Assembly: GCF_000518645.1 (NCBI RefSeq)
Contig: NZ_JADZ01000005.1
Span: 381,145 to 445,144 of the forward strand
Reading direction: 5' to 3'
Length of the DNA: 64,000 nt
Origin: Curvibacter gracilis ATCC BAA-807
GTDB lineage: Bacteria > Pseudomonadota > Gammaproteobacteria > Burkholderiales > Burkholderiaceae_C
The position numbers and the translations under genes are program-made. The notes under the pieces are model-generated. The model was not told the origin of the DNA. It saw only the letters and a program-made list of their open reading frames with translations, and made no database searches. Positions 1-13,142 of the stretch are shown piece after piece; within the stretch, counting starts at the first letter, position 1, and each line of letters opens with the position of its first letter.

Positions 1-175
1 TTTCAGCCAGCACACGGGGCATCACACCAAAACCACCGGGGTCCAGCAGAACCCCCTGCCCCCCATGAATCACCAGGTATTGATTGGACCTGATCCCATC
101 TTCTTCGCCCGGTTCACTCTCATTCAACAAAATGAATTGATGTTGGTCTGATTCATGGAGCTTGATATTGCGCAT
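1..175 (-). CDS. MBL-fold (oxygen-binding di-iron type) protein, N-terminal fragment
   Basis: Only the first 58 codons are in the window; the gene runs off the left edge. The start is ATG with a GGAAGG ribosome-binding site about 4 nt upstream. The protein opens MRNIKLHES and contains N-Q-Y-L-V-I-H-G followed by L-L-D-P-G-G. This is the usual first beta-sheet of metallo-beta-lactamase-fold proteins of the flavodiiron/FprA-like group. In that family this segment precedes the HxHxD metal motif, which lies outside the window, so neither metal ligands nor catalytic status can be checked. It is divergent from the MFS gene. Family assignment is by pattern only. Confidence 0.6.
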   Translation of the reverse strand, partial: MRNIKLHESDQHQFILLNESEPGEEDGIRSNQYLVIHGGQGVLLDPGGFGVMPRVLAE

Positions 176-398
176 AACCTTCCGAGAGCTTCAATGGGCT
201 GAGCCGATGATCGGCGAAAGCGAAAATCATTTCGCAGTAGCCAAGCAATCCTTTTGCGTTACGTCAAAGAATCGGGATTGGATTTTTGCTCCAGGGAAAA
301 CCCGGTATTCCGCGTGGTCCCCGCGACACAAATCATGGTAATTGAAGGCCTGGAAAATGAACTTCTGCGCGCATTTTCTTCATCTGTGATTTTTAACC
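176..398. promoter_or_regulatory. Divergent intergenic region
   Basis: This stretch separates the minus-strand MBL-fold gene from the plus-strand MFS gene and must hold promoters for both. It is less GC-rich than the flanks. I saw no RNA gene, no strong palindrome and no convincing -35/-10 pair. Confidence 0.4.
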
Positions 399-1667
399 GT
401 GCCCCATGAGCCCGACGTGATCTCTTCCGCCTTGCAAAAATCCCTGGCCTTGCTGACCAGCCGCCGCTTCGGCACCTTCTGGGTGGCCAGCCTGCTGGCC
501 AACATCGGCACCTGGGCGCAGCAGGTCACCCAACCCTGGCTCATGATCAGCCTGGGCGCCTCGCCCCTGATGCTGGGGCTCGATGCCTTCGCCCTCAGCG
601 CGCCGGCCCTGCTGCTGACCCTGGTGGGCGGCGAATTGGCCGATCGGGCCGACCGGCGCCGCACCATCGCCTTGTTCCAGTCGATCCAGATGCTGTGCCC
701 CTTGCTGCTGGTCGCAGGGGTGCTGGGCGGCTGGATCCAGGCCTGGGAGGTGGTGCTGCTGTCCTTGGTGGTGGGCGTGACAGATGCCTTGTCCATGCCG
801 TCGTTCCAATCGATTGTTCCCTCCATCGTCCAGCACGAGCAGATCCCGGCCGGCATCGCCCTCAACGCCAGCCAATTCAACCTGTCACGCATCCTCGGGC
901 CTGCCGTCGCCGGTGCGCTCATGGCCAGCATTGGCATGGCGGGCGCCTTCGCCGTCAGCGCGGCCTCCTACCTGCCCTTCATCGGCGTGGCTCTGTGGGT
1001 GCTGCCACGGCGCTTGCAGCCGACCGTGCCTGCAGCGCCCCCCAGCGGCCAGGCCCAGGGCAGCCGCCAGAACCTGTGGCTGGGGGTGCGCGAGGTGCTG
1101 GCGCAGGCGCGGCTGCGCTCTGCCTTGCTCACGGTGTTCCTCAATGCCTTGCTGTGCGCCCCGCTGATCACTTTTTGCCCGGTGCTGGTCAAACAGGCCT
1201 TCCAGGGGGATGCCGCCCAGTTCAGCCTGAGCGCCGGTGCGCTCGGGCTGGGCGGGCTGCTCGGTGCTGCGGCCTTGCTGGGCTTCGATGCCCAGCGCGA
1301 CCGGCGGCCATGGTGCACCGGCTTTGCACTGGCCTATGCCGCCATCGTGGTGCTGGCCGCGCTCAACCCCTGGGCCGAGGCGCTGGCCCCCTTGTTCGTG
1401 CTGGCCGGGGTGGCCATGACGGCCAGCAATGCCTCGGCCAACACCTTGCTGCAATCCGGTGCGCCCGATCACCTGCGAGGCAAGACCGTCAGCCTGTTCA
1501 TGCTGGCCATGCGCGGCGGCCTGTCCCTGGGCAGCCTGCTCACCGGCTTCAGCGTGCACCTGATGGGCGTGCGCAGCGCACTGGCCCTCAATGGGGTGCT
1601 GGCTTTGGTGAGCCTGTCGGCCTTGGGTCTGATCTGGCGCCGGGCAGCCCAGCCACCTCATGGGTAA
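399..1667 (+). CDS. MFS transporter (EntS-like exporter family)
   Basis: A 422-residue major facilitator, probably with 12 membrane segments. The first helices carry F-W-V-A-S-L-L-A-N-I-G-T-W-A-Q, and the loop between helices 2 and 3 has G-G-x-L-A-D-R-A-D-R-R-R, the classic MFS cytoplasmic motif A. The overall pattern fits the EntS/DUF894 group of efflux permeases, so export of a small molecule is likely, but the substrate cannot be read from sequence. The start is GTG. The ATG seven bases downstream is in another frame and stops after four codons. No clear Shine-Dalgarno precedes the GTG. The gene is not obviously in an operon with the next one. Confidence 0.85.
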   Translation: MPHEPDVISSALQKSLALLTSRRFGTFWVASLLANIGTWAQQVTQPWLMISLGASPLMLGLDAFALSAPALLLTLVGGELADRADRRRTIALFQSIQMLCPLLLVAGVLGGWIQAWEVVLLSLVVGVTDALSMPSFQSIVPSIVQHEQIPAGIALNASQFNLSRILGPAVAGALMASIGMAGAFAVSAASYLPFIGVALWVLPRRLQPTVPAAPPSGQAQGSRQNLWLGVREVLAQARLRSALLTVFLNALLCAPLITFCPVLVKQAFQGDAAQFSLSAGALGLGGLLGAAALLGFDAQRDRRPWCTGFALAYAAIVVLAALNPWAEALAPLFVLAGVAMTASNASANTLLQSGAPDHLRGKTVSLFMLAMRGGLSLGSLLTGFSVHLMGVRSALALNGVLALVSLSALGLIWRRAAQPPHG

Positions 1668-1740
1668 GCAGACTGCAAAGACACGGTATCAAGCCTGCCA
1701 AAAAAGTTCATTTTTGGCGGCAAATGCCGATACACAAGGC

Positions 1741-2115
1741 ATGCAAGTCACTTCCAGCACCACCAGCAGCGCCGTCACAAGCACCTCCAGCTCGGGCGGT
1801 ACCGACAATGCCAGCCAGATTGCAGCGCTGCAAAAGCAGTTGCGGCAACTGACCCAGCAGCTCAAGGACGTCGCCAATTCAGAGGGTGACGCCAAGACCA
1901 AGCAAAAGCGCGCGGCCTTGCTGCAGACCCAGATTCAGGTGGTTCAGGCCCAGATATCGGCCTTGCAACAACAACAGCAACAAGAAAAGATCGACAAGGC
2001 GGCGAAGGCGCAGCAAACCCAACCCGCGGCGGCCTCCAGCCCAAGCCAGCAGGCCCGGAAAAAAGACAAGGATGAGCAAAACGCCCTGGGCCAACAGATT
2101 GACGTCTATGTCTGA
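1741..2115 (+). CDS. FlxA-like coiled-coil protein
   Basis: A 124-residue protein. A Ser/Thr-rich head (residues 1-25) is followed by a continuous Gln-rich coiled coil (about 30-95) and a charged tail. The pattern S-Q-I-A-A-L-Q-K-Q-L then Q-I-S-A-L-Q-Q-Q matches FlxA-like proteins. In enterobacteria flxA is co-regulated with flagella, but its function is unknown. I chose the ATG at 1741, preceded by an AAGG element. An in-frame ATG at 1660 would overlap the MFS gene and add a non-conserved leader. No partner gene is evident. Confidence 0.65.
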   Translation: MQVTSSTTSSAVTSTSSSGGTDNASQIAALQKQLRQLTQQLKDVANSEGDAKTKQKRAALLQTQIQVVQAQISALQQQQQQEKIDKAAKAQQTQPAAASSPSQQARKKDKDEQNALGQQIDVYV

Positions 2116-2288
2116 AATAACAAGGCTTGCAAAGCACGGCCACTCGCCTGCCACCCAATAAAACGTGATTTTCCGGCGCTCCCCCATCCAAGCCCCGTCG
2201 AATCCTTGAGATTCGGGCTGGATAATCCAGGCGCTTCGTGTATCTTCCTGTATCAGACCGACGATTGAATATCCTTGGTCTGCCGGCG

Positions 2289-3491
2289 ATGCCCATTCAC
2301 GACGCGACCCTCACCCAGAATCCAGGCGCCCAGGCACCTGAGGCCCGGGCTTTGCCCACGATTTTGCTGGTGGACGATACCAAGGAGAACCTGTCCGTCA
2401 TCGGCCAGATGTTGCGCCCGCTCTACCACGTGCGCGTGGCCAACTCCGGGCAGCGCGCCTTGCTGGCGCTGCAACACCCGCCCCGCCCCGACCTGATCCT
2501 GCTCGACGTGATGATGCCCGACATGAACGGCTACCAGGTGCTGGAGCAGTTGCGGGCCCACCCGCAGTGGTGCGACATCCCGGTGATCTTTGTCACCGCC
2601 CTCAACGCCGACGACGACGAAGAGCATGGCCTGGCCCTGGGTGCGGTGGATTACGTGACCAAGCCGGTCAAGCCGGCCCTGCTGCTGGCCCGGGTGCATG
2701 CCCAGCTCGAACTCAAGCAGGCCCGCGACCGGCTGGCCCACCAGAACGCGTTTCTCGACGCCGAGGTGCGGCGCCGCATGGCCGAAAACGAGCTGATCAA
2801 GAACCTCAGCCTGTTCGCCCTGGCCACACTGGCCGAAAAACGCGACAACGAGACCGGCAACCACCTGCGCCGCACCCAGGCCTACATCGAGGTGCTGATG
2901 AACCAGTTGATGGATCACCCGCGCTTTGCCCAGGCCCTGGCCACCCCCGATGTGCGCCAGCGCATCGCCAAGGCGGCCCCGCTGCACGACATCGGCAAGG
3001 TGGGCATCCCGGACGCCATCCTGCTCAAGCCCGGCCGGCTCACACCCGACGAGTTCGAGATCATGAAGACCCATGCGGCCATCGGGGCCCAGGCCCTGGA
3101 AGAGGCCATCGAGCGCGCCCGCGAATTGCAGCCCACGCCGACCCCCTGCGGGCCCGCGCCGGACACCCCCGACAGCCGCCCCTCGCTGGACTTTCTTGAA
3201 ACCGCCCTGCAGATCGCCGCCAGCCACCATGAGAAATGGGACGGCAGCGGCTACCCCGCCGGGCTGCAAGGCGATGCCATCCCGCTGCCGGCCCGCCTGA
3301 TGGCCCTGGCCGATGTGTTCGACGCCCTGATCTCGCGGCGCCCCTACAAGCCTCCCTTGCCCATGGACACCACGCGCCAGATCATCACCGAGGGCCGAGG
3401 CAGCCATTTCGACCCCGACATCGTCGACGCCTTCCTGGCCCGGTTTGATGAATTCAAGACCATCGCCGAACACTATGCCGACCAAGCCTGA
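2289..3491 (+). CDS. Response regulator with HD-GYP c-di-GMP phosphodiesterase domain
   Basis: A 400-residue RpfG-type protein. The N-terminal receiver (about 15-135) has the acidic pair V-D-D, phospho-acceptor D73 in L-L-D-V-M-M-P and the T-K-P lysine. A short coiled linker leads to an HD-GYP domain (about 170-395) with H233-D234 in H-D-I-G-K and the G321-Y-P motif, which predicts c-di-GMP hydrolysis controlled by phosphorylation. I prefer the ATG at 2289 because the receiver begins soon after; a GTG at 2238 is possible. Its last codons overlap the start of the histidine phosphatase gene and a hybrid kinase follows, so the kinase is its likely phosphodonor. Confidence 0.93.
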   Translation: MPIHDATLTQNPGAQAPEARALPTILLVDDTKENLSVIGQMLRPLYHVRVANSGQRALLALQHPPRPDLILLDVMMPDMNGYQVLEQLRAHPQWCDIPVIFVTALNADDDEEHGLALGAVDYVTKPVKPALLLARVHAQLELKQARDRLAHQNAFLDAEVRRRMAENELIKNLSLFALATLAEKRDNETGNHLRRTQAYIEVLMNQLMDHPRFAQALATPDVRQRIAKAAPLHDIGKVGIPDAILLKPGRLTPDEFEIMKTHAAIGAQALEEAIERARELQPTPTPCGPAPDTPDSRPSLDFLETALQIAASHHEKWDGSGYPAGLQGDAIPLPARLMALADVFDALISRRPYKPPLPMDTTRQIITEGRGSHFDPDIVDAFLARFDEFKTIAEHYADQA

Positions 3492-4187
3492 CCCCGCCGC
3501 GCTCAAGCCCCATCGGCAGCAAGGCGCCGCCTGCACAGCCCTGCTGGCGCTGGTGTTGCTTGGCGGCACCGCCGCTTGCGCGGCAGACATGGCCTCGCCA
3601 CCTGGCGCCCCGCCCTTCCAGGAGGTGATGGCCAGGCCCGAGCTGCTGGGCCAGTTGCGCGCTGGCGGCTATGTGCTCTACATGCGCCACGGCACCACCG
3701 ACAACAGCCGGGCCGACGCCGTCACCGGCCTGCGCCTGGACGACTGCAGCACCCAGCGCGTGCTCAATGACGAAGGCCGCCGGCTCGCCGTCACCCTGGG
3801 CAACACCTTGCGTCAGGCCCGCATCCCGGTGGCCGAGATCTTCCACAGCCCGCTGTGCCGCACCACCGAGACCGTGAAGCTGGCTTTTCCCGACTTCAAG
3901 GGCCCGGTGCATGCCGACCCGGACCTGATGTACACCGCCAACCTGACCAGTGAGCAGAAAAAGCCTGTGCTACAGGCCACGTGGCGCCTGGTCAGCACGC
4001 CGCCGGCCCCAGGCAGCAACCGCCTGATCGTGGCCCACGCCCCCAACATGGCCGATCTGATGGGCTACTTCGTCAAGCCCGAGGGCACGGTGGTGGTGCT
4101 GCGCCCGCTGGGAGCCAAGGGCTTCGAGTACCTGGCCAGCATCCCGCCGGCCCTGTGGCCCCAGTTGCTCAAGGCGGCCCCGGCGCC

Positions 4188-4191
<4 letters not shown>
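3475..4191 (+). CDS. Exported histidine phosphatase family protein
   Basis: A 238-residue protein with an N-terminal hydrophobic segment (about 19-36) ending A-C-A-A-D, so probably exported to the periplasm or membrane anchored. It carries the histidine phosphatase signature M-R-H-G-T-T (R71, catalytic H72), the H-S-P-L-C-R-T-x-E-T segment, and a second catalytic His (H188 in V-A-H-A-P-N). The start at 3475 lies within the end of the HD-GYP gene (17-nt overlap), and its stop overlaps the next start in an ATGA, so translation should be coupled. The substrate is unknown. Its export argues against a SixA-like role on cytoplasmic phosphotransfer proteins. Confidence 0.85.
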
Positions 4192-8555
<4,364 letters not shown>

Positions 8556-8577
8556 GGCCGCTCGGCCCACCCGGGCC

Positions 8578-8958
8578 TCAGGACAAGGCCAGCACCCGCT
8601 GCACGCGCGCCAGCATGTCGTCGGGATCGAAGGGCTTGGTGGCGTAGTCGTCAGCCCCGGCCTCCAGGCCCCGCTGGCGGTCGGCCTCCTGGCCCTTGGC
8701 GGTCAGCATCAGGATATAGACCTGGGCCAGCGCCGGGTTGGCACGCACCTGCTGGCACACCTCGTAGCCGCTGAGCTCGGGCATCATCACATCGAGCAGC
8801 ACCAGACGGGGCCGATGCGCCTCGATGAGTTGCAACGCCTCACGCCCGTTGCAGGCGCTCAGCAGGCTGATGCCCTGGTCCTCCAGATCGACCAGACTCT
8901 CCTCCAGCAGCATGCGGATGTGGGGCTCGTCGTCCACGATCAGTACGGTGTTTTCCAT
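8578..8958 (-). CDS. Single-domain response regulator (CheY-like)
   Basis: A 126-residue stand-alone receiver with V-D-D near the N-terminus, phospho-acceptor D56 in L-L-D-V-M-M-P, and the conserved T-K-P lysine near the C-terminus. There is no output domain. Two starts are possible. An ATG directly abuts the stop of the upstream kinase, but the ATG four codons later (8958) has GAGGA six bases before it, so I chose that one. It is the last gene of a four-gene phosphorelay operon and probably either shuttles phosphate or acts by protein-protein contact. It converges on the hybrid kinase gene ending at 8555, with only about 20 bases between. Confidence 0.9.
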   Translation of the reverse strand: MENTVLIVDDEPHIRMLLEESLVDLEDQGISLLSACNGREALQLIEAHRPRLVLLDVMMPELSGYEVCQQVRANPALAQVYILMLTAKGQEADRQRGLEAGADDYATKPFDPDDMLARVQRVLALS

Positions 8959-8970
8959 GGTGTTCCTCAT

Positions 8971-10506
8971 TCAAGTCGTGACGCCGCAGCAGGGCCGATC
9001 CACCCCCACCCGGAACCAGAAGCGGCTGCCCTGGCCGCGCACGCTGTCCACGCCCAGCTCGCCGCCCATGCGTTCGACCAGGTACTTGCAGACGGTCAGG
9101 CCCAGGCCCACCCCTTCGTGGCGCCGCCCGCGCTCGCCATCGCCCTGCTCGAAGCTGGCAAAAATGCGGGCCAGGTGTTCATCCGAAATGCCCTCGCCCT
9201 GATCGCTGACGCTGAACTCCAGCCCCGGGGTGCCCAACAGCCCCTCGTGCAGGCTGGCCGACAAGGTGATCTGCCCTTGGCTGGAGAACTTGACCGCATT
9301 GGCCAGCAGGTGGCGCAGCACCTGCCGCAAGCGGCCGAACTCGCCTTGCACCGCCTCCTCCAGGCCGGGTCCGATCACGGTGTGCAACACCAGGCCCTTG
9401 GCCCGCGCCGCCGCCCCTTCAGCGCTGGCCGTGGCCTGCAGCAGATCCACCACGCTGAAGGCGGTGCGCTGGCGCGGCCCATCGTCCTCGCCACGCGAAA
9501 TCTCCAGGATGTCGTTGAGCATGCCGTGCAGATGGCGGCCCGATTGCTGGATGCTGCGGGCAAACTCCTGGCCCTCCGGGTCCTGCAGGCGCAGGGCCAG
9601 CAGATCCGAGAACCCCAGAATCGCGCTCATCGGGGTGCGCAATTCATGGCCCATGTTGCGCAGGAAGGCATTCTTGGAACGGTTGGCGCTCTCGGCCCGG
9701 TCCAGGGCGCCGCGCAGCTGGTCGGTCAACAAGGCGTTCTCCAGCACCACGGCGCCATGCGCGGCCAGCGTGACCAGCAGCTTGAGGTGGTTGGCCTGGA
9801 ACACCACCGGCTCGCGGCTGCCCACCAGCAACGCGCCCAGCTCGGCACGTGGGGTGACCATGGGGGCCACCATCAGGCTGGCCATGCCCGGGGCACCGGG
9901 CGCGGCCTCGGCCGCGTTGACGATGTCGGCCTGCCGGATGGCACAGGCACGCTGGGCCACCTCGCCCCCCCAGGGCGCCGCCGTGGGGGTGTAAAGCCCC
10001 TGTTCCGGCCCCAGGCCTTGCGCCAGCAGACCGGTGTCATTGCTCAACAACAGCACCTCGAGCGGCAGCGCGGGGATCAGGCGGGCGGCCTCTTGGCGCA
10101 GCGCCTGCAGCACCTCGCGCGCGGGCATGTTGTGATGGATGACCTCGTGCACCCGGAACAGCAGATTGATCTCGCGGTACTTGGCCAGCGCCTCCTCCAC
10201 CAGCAGGCGGCGCTCCTCTTCCTGCATCCACAGGCCGGTCAGCACGTCGGCCAGCGTCTGCGCATGCACCGGGGCCGCCAAGCACAGGCGTTCGGGTTGC
10301 AGGCACGCCAGCGGCACACGGGGCCAATCGAGCAATGAGGTGGGAAGAGTGGCGGCCAAGGAGCCGGGCCCGTCGACCGATCCGGCGATCCGCTCGCCCT
10401 GCTCGTCCAGCACACACCAGTGGCTCTGCAGCGAGCGGGCCACGCGGTCCAGGGCCTGGACCAGGGACGCCCGGTTCAACGCCCGGCGGGTGGCACGCGT
10501 GATCAT
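8971..10506 (-). CDS. Soluble GAF-domain sensor histidine kinase
   Basis: A 511-residue kinase without obvious membrane helices. A GAF-like sensory region occupies roughly 130-265. HisKA has H287 in M-G-H-E-L-R-T-P. The HATPase domain has L-L-A-N-A-V-K-F, D-Q-G-E-G and a G-V-G-L-G-L box. It ends soon after the ATPase domain, so it needs an external receiver. The obvious candidate is the single-domain regulator immediately downstream, whose ribosome-binding site sits just after this stop codon. Its own ATG overlaps the stop of the preceding MHYT kinase as ATGA, so the two are translationally coupled. The signal is unknown. Confidence 0.9.
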   Translation of the reverse strand: MITRATRRALNRASLVQALDRVARSLQSHWCVLDEQGERIAGSVDGPGSLAATLPTSLLDWPRVPLACLQPERLCLAAPVHAQTLADVLTGLWMQEEERRLLVEEALAKYREINLLFRVHEVIHHNMPAREVLQALRQEAARLIPALPLEVLLLSNDTGLLAQGLGPEQGLYTPTAAPWGGEVAQRACAIRQADIVNAAEAAPGAPGMASLMVAPMVTPRAELGALLVGSREPVVFQANHLKLLVTLAAHGAVVLENALLTDQLRGALDRAESANRSKNAFLRNMGHELRTPMSAILGFSDLLALRLQDPEGQEFARSIQQSGRHLHGMLNDILEISRGEDDGPRQRTAFSVVDLLQATASAEGAAARAKGLVLHTVIGPGLEEAVQGEFGRLRQVLRHLLANAVKFSSQGQITLSASLHEGLLGTPGLEFSVSDQGEGISDEHLARIFASFEQGDGERGRRHEGVGLGLTVCKYLVERMGGELGVDSVRGQGSRFWFRVGVDRPCCGVTT

Positions 10507-13142
10507 GGGACCGAAGGCAATGTGGGGGCCGAGGGGGCCGTCCCCGCACCGGTCACCACCAGGTACACGCGCTCGCCTTCGCGGGCCGCCTGCATGGACG
10601 AGGCCACGTGCAAGGGGTCCTCGGCCGGCGAGAACACCACCATCATCTCCGGCAGGGCCGCGCCCCGCTCGCCGCGCTGCATCTCCGGGTCCAGCACCTC
10701 GACCTGATAGCCCTTGGCACGCAGCATCTGGGTCACGGCCACCACCGGTGCATCGCGGTCATCCACCAGCAGCATGCGCTTGGTGGACTCGCGCCGCCGC
10801 AGCAGCCCATCGATCTCGGGCAGCAACACCTCCATGTTGATCGGCTTGGACAGGTAGCTGTCCGCCCCCACGGCCCGGCCACGGGCGCGGTCGTCCACGA
10901 TGCTGAGGATGATGATGGGAATCTTGTTGGCCTCGGGGGTGGAGCGCAGCACCGCAGCCACCTCGAAGCCGCTCATGCCGGGCATCATCACATCCAGCAG
11001 GATCAGATCGGGCGGCGCCTGCTTCACCTGGTGAATCGCCTGAACGCCGTCGGCGGCCTCGCGCACCCGATAGCCCACGGCCTCCAGCTCCAGCCTCAGC
11101 AAGGCGCGGATGTTGGTCTCGTCGTCCACCACCAGAATCGTTCGGGGGTGGCCGCTCAAGGCGGCCGGGGCCAAGGCGGGCACGGTGGCGGTGGTCGCCA
11201 CGCCATCCCCGGCCTCACCGACCACGGCCTGTTCGGGCAGGGGTAACGCAAAACAGAAGGTGCTGCCCTGGCCGACCTGGCTTTCCACCCAGATCTCTCC
11301 CTGGTGGTGTTCGATCACCTGCTTGCAGATGGCCAGGCCCAAGCCGGTGCCGCGCGGCTTGTCCGTCAAGGTGTTGCCCACCTGGCGGAAGCGTTCAAAC
11401 AGCTGCTGCTGATCGAACTCGCTGATCCCGCAGCCCTGGTCGGCCACCGCCACGGTGAGGCGACCGCCCTCCAGCCGCGCCCAGCAGCGCACCTCCCCCT
11501 GCTCGGTGAACTTGGCCGCATTGGACAGCAGGTTGATGATCACCTGCAGCAGGCGGTCCGGGTCCCCCCGCAGCAAGGGCAAGGGGCGCTGGACCTCGAC
11601 TTTCAGAGGCAGATCACGCGGCTGGTAGATCGCGGCAGTGGCGTCCACCGCCCGCTGCAGCAAGGCGCCCATGTCCACCGGTTCATCACGCCACTCGATC
11701 TTGCCCGCCTCGATCTTGGTCAGATCGAGCACGTCGTTGATCAGGTTTGTCAGCCGTTCACCCTCGGACACGATGATGTCGAGCTGCGACTGGATCTTCT
11801 CCACCACCGAGATCACCTTCGTGTCCTGTGGGTTCAGCGCCGGCAGCACGCTGCGCTGGAACTGCTTGCGGATCACCTTGGCAAAGCCCAGCACCGAGGT
11901 GAGTGGGGTGCGCAGCTCGTGCGACACATTGGCAATGAAGTCGGTCTTCATGCGCGACACCTCCACCTCGTGGGTGATGTCGCGGAAGGTGATGACCAGA
12001 CCTTGCGATCCCGCCTGGGGCTCTGTGCTGTCCTTGCCCAGCACCGTGGCGACGACCCGCGCCACCCGGCTGTCCAGCACCGCCACCTCGGCCGTCAAGG
12101 ACGGCGCGGCCTGCTGCCGGTCCAGGGCCCGGCCCACGAAATCGCCCACCTCATCACCGAACACCGTTCGCACAGGCAGGCCCGGCAGGGCTTGGCCGCC
12201 GCCCTCCTCCCCATCGAGCCGGTACAGGGACAGCAGGGCCGGGTTGACCTGGGTGACCCGCCCCTGGGCATCGGTCACCAGCAGGCCATCGCCCATGTTG
12301 TCGATCACCGCCGTCACCTTGCGCAACAGGGCCTGCATGGCCTCGGCGCGCTGGCGCGCCATCGCGATGCGCGCCGAAGCCACCACAAAGGCGACCCCGC
12401 CCAGCAACAGCAACAGGGTCAGCAGGCCCACCACCGTGGCCAGGGCCGTCGGGTCCGTGAAGCCCGCAGCCTCCGCCACGCCACCCGGCCCCGGCAAAAA
12501 ATAGGCCCCTGCCATGGCGATGTAGTGCATGGCCGAGATCGACAGCCCCAGCACCAGCCCCCCCGCCAGCGAGCCCAGAAAGGGGTGCCGCCCCAGGCGT
12601 GTCACCAGCAGCCGTTGGCGCAGCCACAGCGCCCCGATGGCCAGCGACACCGCCGCCACGATCGACAGCATGAACAGACCGCTGTCGTAACGCAGCTCGC
12701 CATCCAGGCGCATGGCGGCCATGCCCAGGTAATGCATCAGGCCCACACCGGCACCCATCACGCTGCCGCCCAGCAGCAAGGCGGCAGAGCCCGCGCGGTC
12801 ACGCGCCGCAAAATGCAGCGCCACCGCGGCCGCGGCCACCCCCGGCAGCACCGACAGCGCCGTCAGCCAGGGCTCGTAGCGGATGCCGCAATCGAGCCGC
12901 AAGGCGGTCATGCCGATGAAATGCATGGCCCAGATGCCCAGGCCCAGCATCAGCGCGCCCAGGGCAATCCAGCGCGGGCGATGGGTCTTCTGGTTGGCCA
13001 TTTCCAGCGCGCAGCTCGCAGCAAACACCGCCAGCAGGATGGAGGCCCCCACCTGGGTGGGCTGGAAACGCATGTCGTAAGCCCTCATCACCTCATCGGG
13101 TGAGCTGATGAAGCCCAGTGGCAAGATGGTGGACAGGTTCAT
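10503..13142 (-). CDS. MHYT-domain hybrid sensor histidine kinase with receiver and degenerate second receiver
   Basis: An 879-residue membrane kinase. The N-terminal seven-helix MHYT sensor (about 30-260) carries M-H-F-I-G-M, M-H-Y-L-G-M and M-H-Y-I-A-M, motifs proposed to bind a metal and sense diatomic gases. Then come a PAS domain (about 300-410 including linker), HisKA with H408 in S-H-E-L-R-T-P-L, HATPase, and a receiver with D717 in L-L-D-V-M-M-P. The last 120 residues start like a receiver (M-L-L-V-D-D) but have no L-D-x-x-M-P acceptor motif; V-V-F-S-P replaces it, so this is a pseudo-receiver. The start overlaps the upstream stop as ATGA. Confidence 0.92.
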   Translation of the reverse strand: MNLSTILPLGFISSPDEVMRAYDMRFQPTQVGASILLAVFAASCALEMANQKTHRPRWIALGALMLGLGIWAMHFIGMTALRLDCGIRYEPWLTALSVLPGVAAAAVALHFAARDRAGSAALLLGGSVMGAGVGLMHYLGMAAMRLDGELRYDSGLFMLSIVAAVSLAIGALWLRQRLLVTRLGRHPFLGSLAGGLVLGLSISAMHYIAMAGAYFLPGPGGVAEAAGFTDPTALATVVGLLTLLLLLGGVAFVVASARIAMARQRAEAMQALLRKVTAVIDNMGDGLLVTDAQGRVTQVNPALLSLYRLDGEEGGGQALPGLPVRTVFGDEVGDFVGRALDRQQAAPSLTAEVAVLDSRVARVVATVLGKDSTEPQAGSQGLVITFRDITHEVEVSRMKTDFIANVSHELRTPLTSVLGFAKVIRKQFQRSVLPALNPQDTKVISVVEKIQSQLDIIVSEGERLTNLINDVLDLTKIEAGKIEWRDEPVDMGALLQRAVDATAAIYQPRDLPLKVEVQRPLPLLRGDPDRLLQVIINLLSNAAKFTEQGEVRCWARLEGGRLTVAVADQGCGISEFDQQQLFERFRQVGNTLTDKPRGTGLGLAICKQVIEHHQGEIWVESQVGQGSTFCFALPLPEQAVVGEAGDGVATTATVPALAPAALSGHPRTILVVDDETNIRALLRLELEAVGYRVREAADGVQAIHQVKQAPPDLILLDVMMPGMSGFEVAAVLRSTPEANKIPIIILSIVDDRARGRAVGADSYLSKPINMEVLLPEIDGLLRRRESTKRMLLVDDRDAPVVAVTQMLRAKGYQVEVLDPEMQRGERGAALPEMMVVFSPAEDPLHVASSMQAAREGERVYLVVTGAGTAPSAPTLPSVP

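Noticed and set aside
2116..2238. Possible c-di-GMP (GEMM-type) riboswitch before the HD-GYP gene
   Set aside because: A GCAAAGC-like string is present, but the flanking helices and the G-rich receptor needed for the motif are not.
3981..4187. Upstream extension of the hybrid kinase frame
   Set aside because: It lies inside the phosphatase gene, is Arg/Gly/Pro-rich and lacks conservation features; the ATGA at 4188 gives a normal membrane-helix start.
8815..10338. Very long open frame on the plus strand opposite the GAF kinase
   Set aside because: It is a GC-rich antisense shadow (His/Gln/Arg/Gly-rich, no domains), while the minus-strand frame has complete kinase motifs. The same applies to the other long antisense frames across the kinases, DUF802 and the ATPase operon.
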